Below, piece by piece: positions 61,332-64,000 of a stretch of DNA of 64,000 bases. Source of the stretch: Anaerolineae bacterium (GTDB lineage Bacteria > Chloroflexota > Anaerolineae > 4572-78 > J111); the NCBI GenBank assembly GCA_023382535.1, contig JAHDWA010000002.1, positions 434,001 through 498,000 on the forward strand, read 5' to 3'. The notes beneath the pieces were generated by a model, which was not told the origin of the DNA, searched no databases, and was given only the letters and a program-made list of their open reading frames with translations. The translations under genes and the position numbers were made by a program. Positions within the stretch are counted from its first letter, which is position 1. Every line of letters begins with the position of its first letter.

Positions 61332-62180
61332 TTAGGCTAACAACTTTTTCAAAAACGCCAGCCCGTTGAAGGCCAGGGCGTCGGGGCTTTCGGCCAGGGG
61401 ACGCCAGATGGCGGCGGCACGGGCGATGCTTTTGACTTTGGGGGTGAAAGACTCGATCACAACGGGGCCATCGTAGTTAATATCTTTCAGGGCCTGGGCA
61501 ACTTCGTTCCAGGGCACGTGGCCGGAGCCCGGCGCGCCGCGGTCGTTCTCGCATGAGTGCAATTGGCACAAGCGGGGGCCGACGGCGCGGATAGCGTCGC
61601 CCAGAGAACGTTCTTCGACATTCATATGAAACGTATCAAGCATAACCCGGCAGGCGGGCCGGTCTACCCGGTCTACTACCTCGATCACTTGCGAGGCCAG
61701 GTTGATAAAGCTGGTTTCAAAACGGTTGAGCGGTTCGACGCCCAGGAGTACCCCGCAATCGGCGGCATACTCGGCCAGGGGCTGCAGGTGCGAGACCAGC
61801 AGGTCCAGATTGCGCGCCCGCTCGTCGGCAGTGGACTGCCAGGTACGGCCTACGGCAGAGTAGAGCGGTCCGACCAGGTTGGTTGCCCCAACCGTCTTGG
61901 CGATGTCGAGGCACTGGCGCAGATAAGCCACTCCATTCTCCTGGATGGTCTTGTCCTCGTGGATCAGATCGCGATCCGGTCCCATCGCCGCGCAAATACT
62001 GGCTTCCAGGCCGCAGTCGCGAATAATAGCTCCCGCTTCGACGGGATCATAGTCGTCAACACTTTCGACGGGCAGCTCGATCCAGTCAAAACCACCCTCT
62101 TTGATGTGAGGAGCCAGAGATTTTAAGTCTGGAATGGTCAGGGGAGCGGTCCAGACCCAGGTGTTTACACCGAATTTCAT
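61332..62180 (-). CDS. D-tagatose/D-psicose 3-epimerase-like sugar epimerase
   Basis: 282 aa TIM barrel. Metal ligands of the family are seen: Glu in LLGVEPLNRFETSF, Asp in RVMLDTFHMNVEE, His in CQLHSCENDRGAPGSGHVPW (cut at its core), Glu in VVIESFTP. Converts ketoses or related sugars at C3. GGAGG precedes the ATG. Near sugar ABC transporter ATPases. Confidence 0.88.
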   Translation of the reverse strand: MKFGVNTWVWTAPLTIPDLKSLAPHIKEGGFDWIELPVESVDDYDPVEAGAIIRDCGLEASICAAMGPDRDLIHEDKTIQENGVAYLRQCLDIAKTVGATNLVGPLYSAVGRTWQSTADERARNLDLLVSHLQPLAEYAADCGVLLGVEPLNRFETSFINLASQVIEVVDRVDRPACRVMLDTFHMNVEERSLGDAIRAVGPRLCQLHSCENDRGAPGSGHVPWNEVAQALKDINYDGPVVIESFTPKVKSIARAAAIWRPLAESPDALAFNGLAFLKKLLA

Positions 62181-62226
62181 AGTTAACCTCCGATACGGTA
62201 TGTAAGAAATATAATGATAGGATGGG

Positions 62227-62300
62227 TAAGGCGTAAAACGTAAAGCGTAATGATGGATGGCTAAACTTTTACGTAATACGATTTACGTTTTACGTTCTAC
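62227..62300. repeat. Iterated-word hairpin (GCGTAAA family)
   Basis: GTAAGGCGTAAAACGTAAAG and CGATTTACGTTTTACGTTC are arms around a 16-base spacer. Same word as 18925-18998. Confidence 0.7.
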
Positions 62301-62334
62301 CACCTCTCGGTCAATAGTCATTGAAAAAAGTTGC

Positions 62335-62796
62335 TCAAGCGCTGTGACCCTGCTCAAATTCGCTAATTGAGACGCCGCCAACATCCTCGCTGTGCTCGAC
62401 TCCTTTGGGGATCACGTGGCTCCATAGAATGAAGCCGAGCGTGGAGAACAGCAGTACAAAGAAGCCGACCCGGTAGGCCATGAAAAACCAGGGCTGGAAC
62501 ATGCCCAGGATGCCCAACACAATACCGCCAATGATGGTTAATTCAATGGGACGGTAGACCTCGGGCGGGATGTTGTGATTGAGCAGACCGGCCACAAAGG
62601 CGACCAGGGTGATAAAAGCCAGCACGATGGCCGCGAAAATGCAGACAAAGGGAATAGCCGAGAGGATGACATTGGTGTTGAGTTGTTGCTCGGTAAAAAT
62701 TGACCTGATAACGGGGTTAGCTACCGCGCCCAGAATCAAAAGTACCACCACTGAGATGGGCAGGCCGATGGGCACATGCAGTCGTCTTTTTTTCAT
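62335..62796 (-). CDS. Small integral membrane protein (4 TM), unknown
   Basis: 153 aa with four hydrophobic segments at about 11-32, 44-72, 83-102 and 106-127, and an acidic C-terminus (EHSEDVGGVSISEFEQGH). Not recognised. Its place right behind an ABC ATPase gene suggests a transporter accessory role. GAGGAAA precedes the ATG. Confidence 0.6.
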   Translation of the reverse strand: MKKRRLHVPIGLPISVVVLLILGAVANPVIRSIFTEQQLNTNVILSAIPFVCIFAAIVLAFITLVAFVAGLLNHNIPPEVYRPIELTIIGGIVLGILGMFQPWFFMAYRVGFFVLLFSTLGFILWSHVIPKGVEHSEDVGGVSISEFEQGHSA

Positions 62797-62828
62797 AGGT
62801 TTCCTCTAGCAAAAAAAATCATAGCCAC

Positions 62829-63920
62829 CTAAACCTGGGCTTGTAAAGCTTCGGGTACGGCGATGCGGGTTTGCCGGTCCGGGTCAAAATAGTGCAGCCG
62901 CTCACGGGCAACGTTTACGCGGACCGCATCACCAATGCGCCAATTGGCCATCCCGGAGATATTGCTGAGTAAGGTTTGCTCGCCCGCTTTGATGTGTAGA
63001 ATCGTTTCTACCCCCAACGGTTCGATCAGGGTAATCTGGCCAGTGAAATCGCCATTGGGATCGGGTTGAACATCTTCAGGGCGGACGCCCAAAATAAAGG
63101 TAGGCGGCAAATTAGCCGGATGTCCGCCTAAAGAAAATTGGATAGGACTATTTTCGACATAGAGCGTCCCGTTCTGGTGACTGGCCTTAAACAGGTTGAT
63201 ACCGGGACTGCCTACAAGTTGGGCCACAAACATCGTGGCCGGCCGGTCGTAGATATCGGTGGGGGTGCCGATCTGGACAATCTTCCCCTCGCGCAGAACT
63301 GCAATTTGATCGGCCATGGTCAGAGCTTCAACCTGATCGTGGGTCACAAAGAGGGTTGTGCTGCCTTCGGTTTTTTGCAGGTGCTGTAATTCGACCCGCA
63401 GTGCCTCGCGCAGCTTGGCGTCAAGGTTCGACAGCGGCTCGTCCATCAGGAAGATGCGTGGATTGCGGACAATGGCCCGGCCTATCGAGACACGCTGCAT
63501 CTCACCCCCTGAAAGACGGGCGGTTTTGCGCTGCAGCAAGTGGCTGATGCGCAACTTTTCGGCGGTAGCTTCCACGCGCGTGCGGATTTCCGACTCGGGA
63601 GTACGCCGCAGAGGGGAGCGCAGCGGAAAGGCCAGGTTGTCATAAACTGACATGGTTGGATAGAGCGAGTACTGTTGAAAGACAAAAGCAATATCGCGGT
63701 CGGCTGGGGTGAGGTGATCAATTACTTCGCCATCAAAGCTGACCTGGCCCTGATCCTGTTTTTCCAGCCCGGCCAGGATGCGCAAGGTAGTGGTTTTGCC
63801 CGCGCCGGTAGGGCCAAGTAGTACAAAAAACTCGCCGTCTTTGATGGAGAAAGAGACATCCTTGAGCGCCGTAATTGCCCCGAAGCGCTTGGTAATATTC
63901 TGTAAAGTTACATCACTCAT
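62829..63920 (-). CDS. Sugar ABC transporter ATP-binding protein (UgpC/MalK type)
   Basis: 363 aa. Walker A LGPTGAGKTTTLRIL, Q-loop FVFQQYSLYPTMS, signature LSGGEMQRVSIGRAI, Walker B IFLMDEPLSNLDAKL, H-loop FVTHDQ. C-terminal TOBE/MOP domain from about 235. The ATG overlaps the stop of the upstream gene (ATGA), which encodes a second ATPase end, so the transporter may use two different ATPases. Energises uptake of a carbohydrate or glycerol-phosphate-like compound. Confidence 0.92.
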   Translation of the reverse strand: MSDVTLQNITKRFGAITALKDVSFSIKDGEFFVLLGPTGAGKTTTLRILAGLEKQDQGQVSFDGEVIDHLTPADRDIAFVFQQYSLYPTMSVYDNLAFPLRSPLRRTPESEIRTRVEATAEKLRISHLLQRKTARLSGGEMQRVSIGRAIVRNPRIFLMDEPLSNLDAKLREALRVELQHLQKTEGSTTLFVTHDQVEALTMADQIAVLREGKIVQIGTPTDIYDRPATMFVAQLVGSPGINLFKASHQNGTLYVENSPIQFSLGGHPANLPPTFILGVRPEDVQPDPNGDFTGQITLIEPLGVETILHIKAGEQTLLSNISGMANWRIGDAVRVNVARERLHYFDPDRQTRIAVPEALQAQV

Positions 63921-64000
63921 GAGATACCCTTTCGTAGCAGTGCCCGTTCAGTGGCCGGGTTGAAGAAGCGCACCATCTCCGGGTCGAGGTCAAAGCGAAC
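63917..64000 (-). CDS. Second ABC ATP-binding protein, C-terminal end (partial)
   Basis: 27 codons before a TGA at 63917 read VRFDLDPEMVRFFNPATERA and a short end. This resembles the C-terminus of MalK/UgpC proteins (MVRFF.PETE.A) and is followed directly by the complete ATPase gene. Cut off by the right edge. Confidence 0.6.
   Translation of the reverse strand, partial: VRFDLDPEMVRFFNPATERALLRKGIS

Overview
The window looks like a chromosomal segment of a Chloroflexota bacterium (Anaerolineae/Caldilineae-like). This is inferred from Pro/Thr-rich linkers in secreted proteins, long class II ketol-acid reductoisomerase, F420-type LLM oxidoreductase, and many degenerate palindromic repeats between genes. 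No rRNA, tRNA, CRISPR array, IS element or phage module was seen.

Layout. (1) 1-7026: branched-chain amino acid synthesis on the minus strand: an ilv attenuator (Val/Leu-rich leader peptide, antiterminator, terminator), then ilvB, ilvN, ilvC, a 53-codon ORF and leuA. (2) 7058-13256: recD2, a GT39-like membrane glycosyltransferase, a single-pass membrane protein (one operon with a strong promoter at 11772-11801), and an acetylpolyamine amidohydrolase. (3) 13515-15191: a membrane protein with an integrase-like N-terminus. (4) 15376-29665: one 14-kb, 16-gene minus-strand operon behind a consensus promoter. It joins a 4-hydroxybenzoyl-CoA-reductase-like molybdenum enzyme (hcrCAB type), a phenylacetate-CoA-ligase-like enzyme, a phenylacetyl-CoA-epoxidase-like complex (PaaA, PaaC, two PaaB, PaaD split in two), two crotonases, two aldehyde dehydrogenases, a beta-lactamase-fold hydrolase and a PaaY-like protein. 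This is the most interesting system here: probably an aerobic hybrid CoA-thioester aromatic pathway with an added Mo-dependent step. (5) 29690-40739: regulators, a Na/Pi-like transporter with tandem UspA, SDR and aldo/keto reductase, HxlR regulator between a broken and an intact methyltransferase, a CBS-ACT protein, and secreted proteins including a lipid-anchored cytochrome c. (6) 40933-52531: membrane GT-C protein, msrB, MFS pump, LLM oxidoreductase, a riboflavin-kinase/HAD fusion, IclR regulator with a clear operator, PP2C phosphatase, and a MaoC pair plus SDR. (7) 52640-64000: a carbohydrate catabolic region on the minus strand (ABC ATPases, two sugar isomerases/epimerases, Gfo/Idh/MocA dehydrogenase, and the two separate halves of a Tm-1-like protein), interrupted by unrelated genes including an AT-rich pair of lipoprotein genes.

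Repeats. Many intergenic gaps carry a hairpin whose arms are built from an iterated, drifting 7-9-base word (for example GGTAGCA or GCGTAAA), each gap with its own word. Repeats of these kinds also lie in frame inside recD2, the GT39 gene and paaA, and some supply the last codons of genes. Start codons were chosen from ribosome binding sites and family length and often lie inside the longest open frame.
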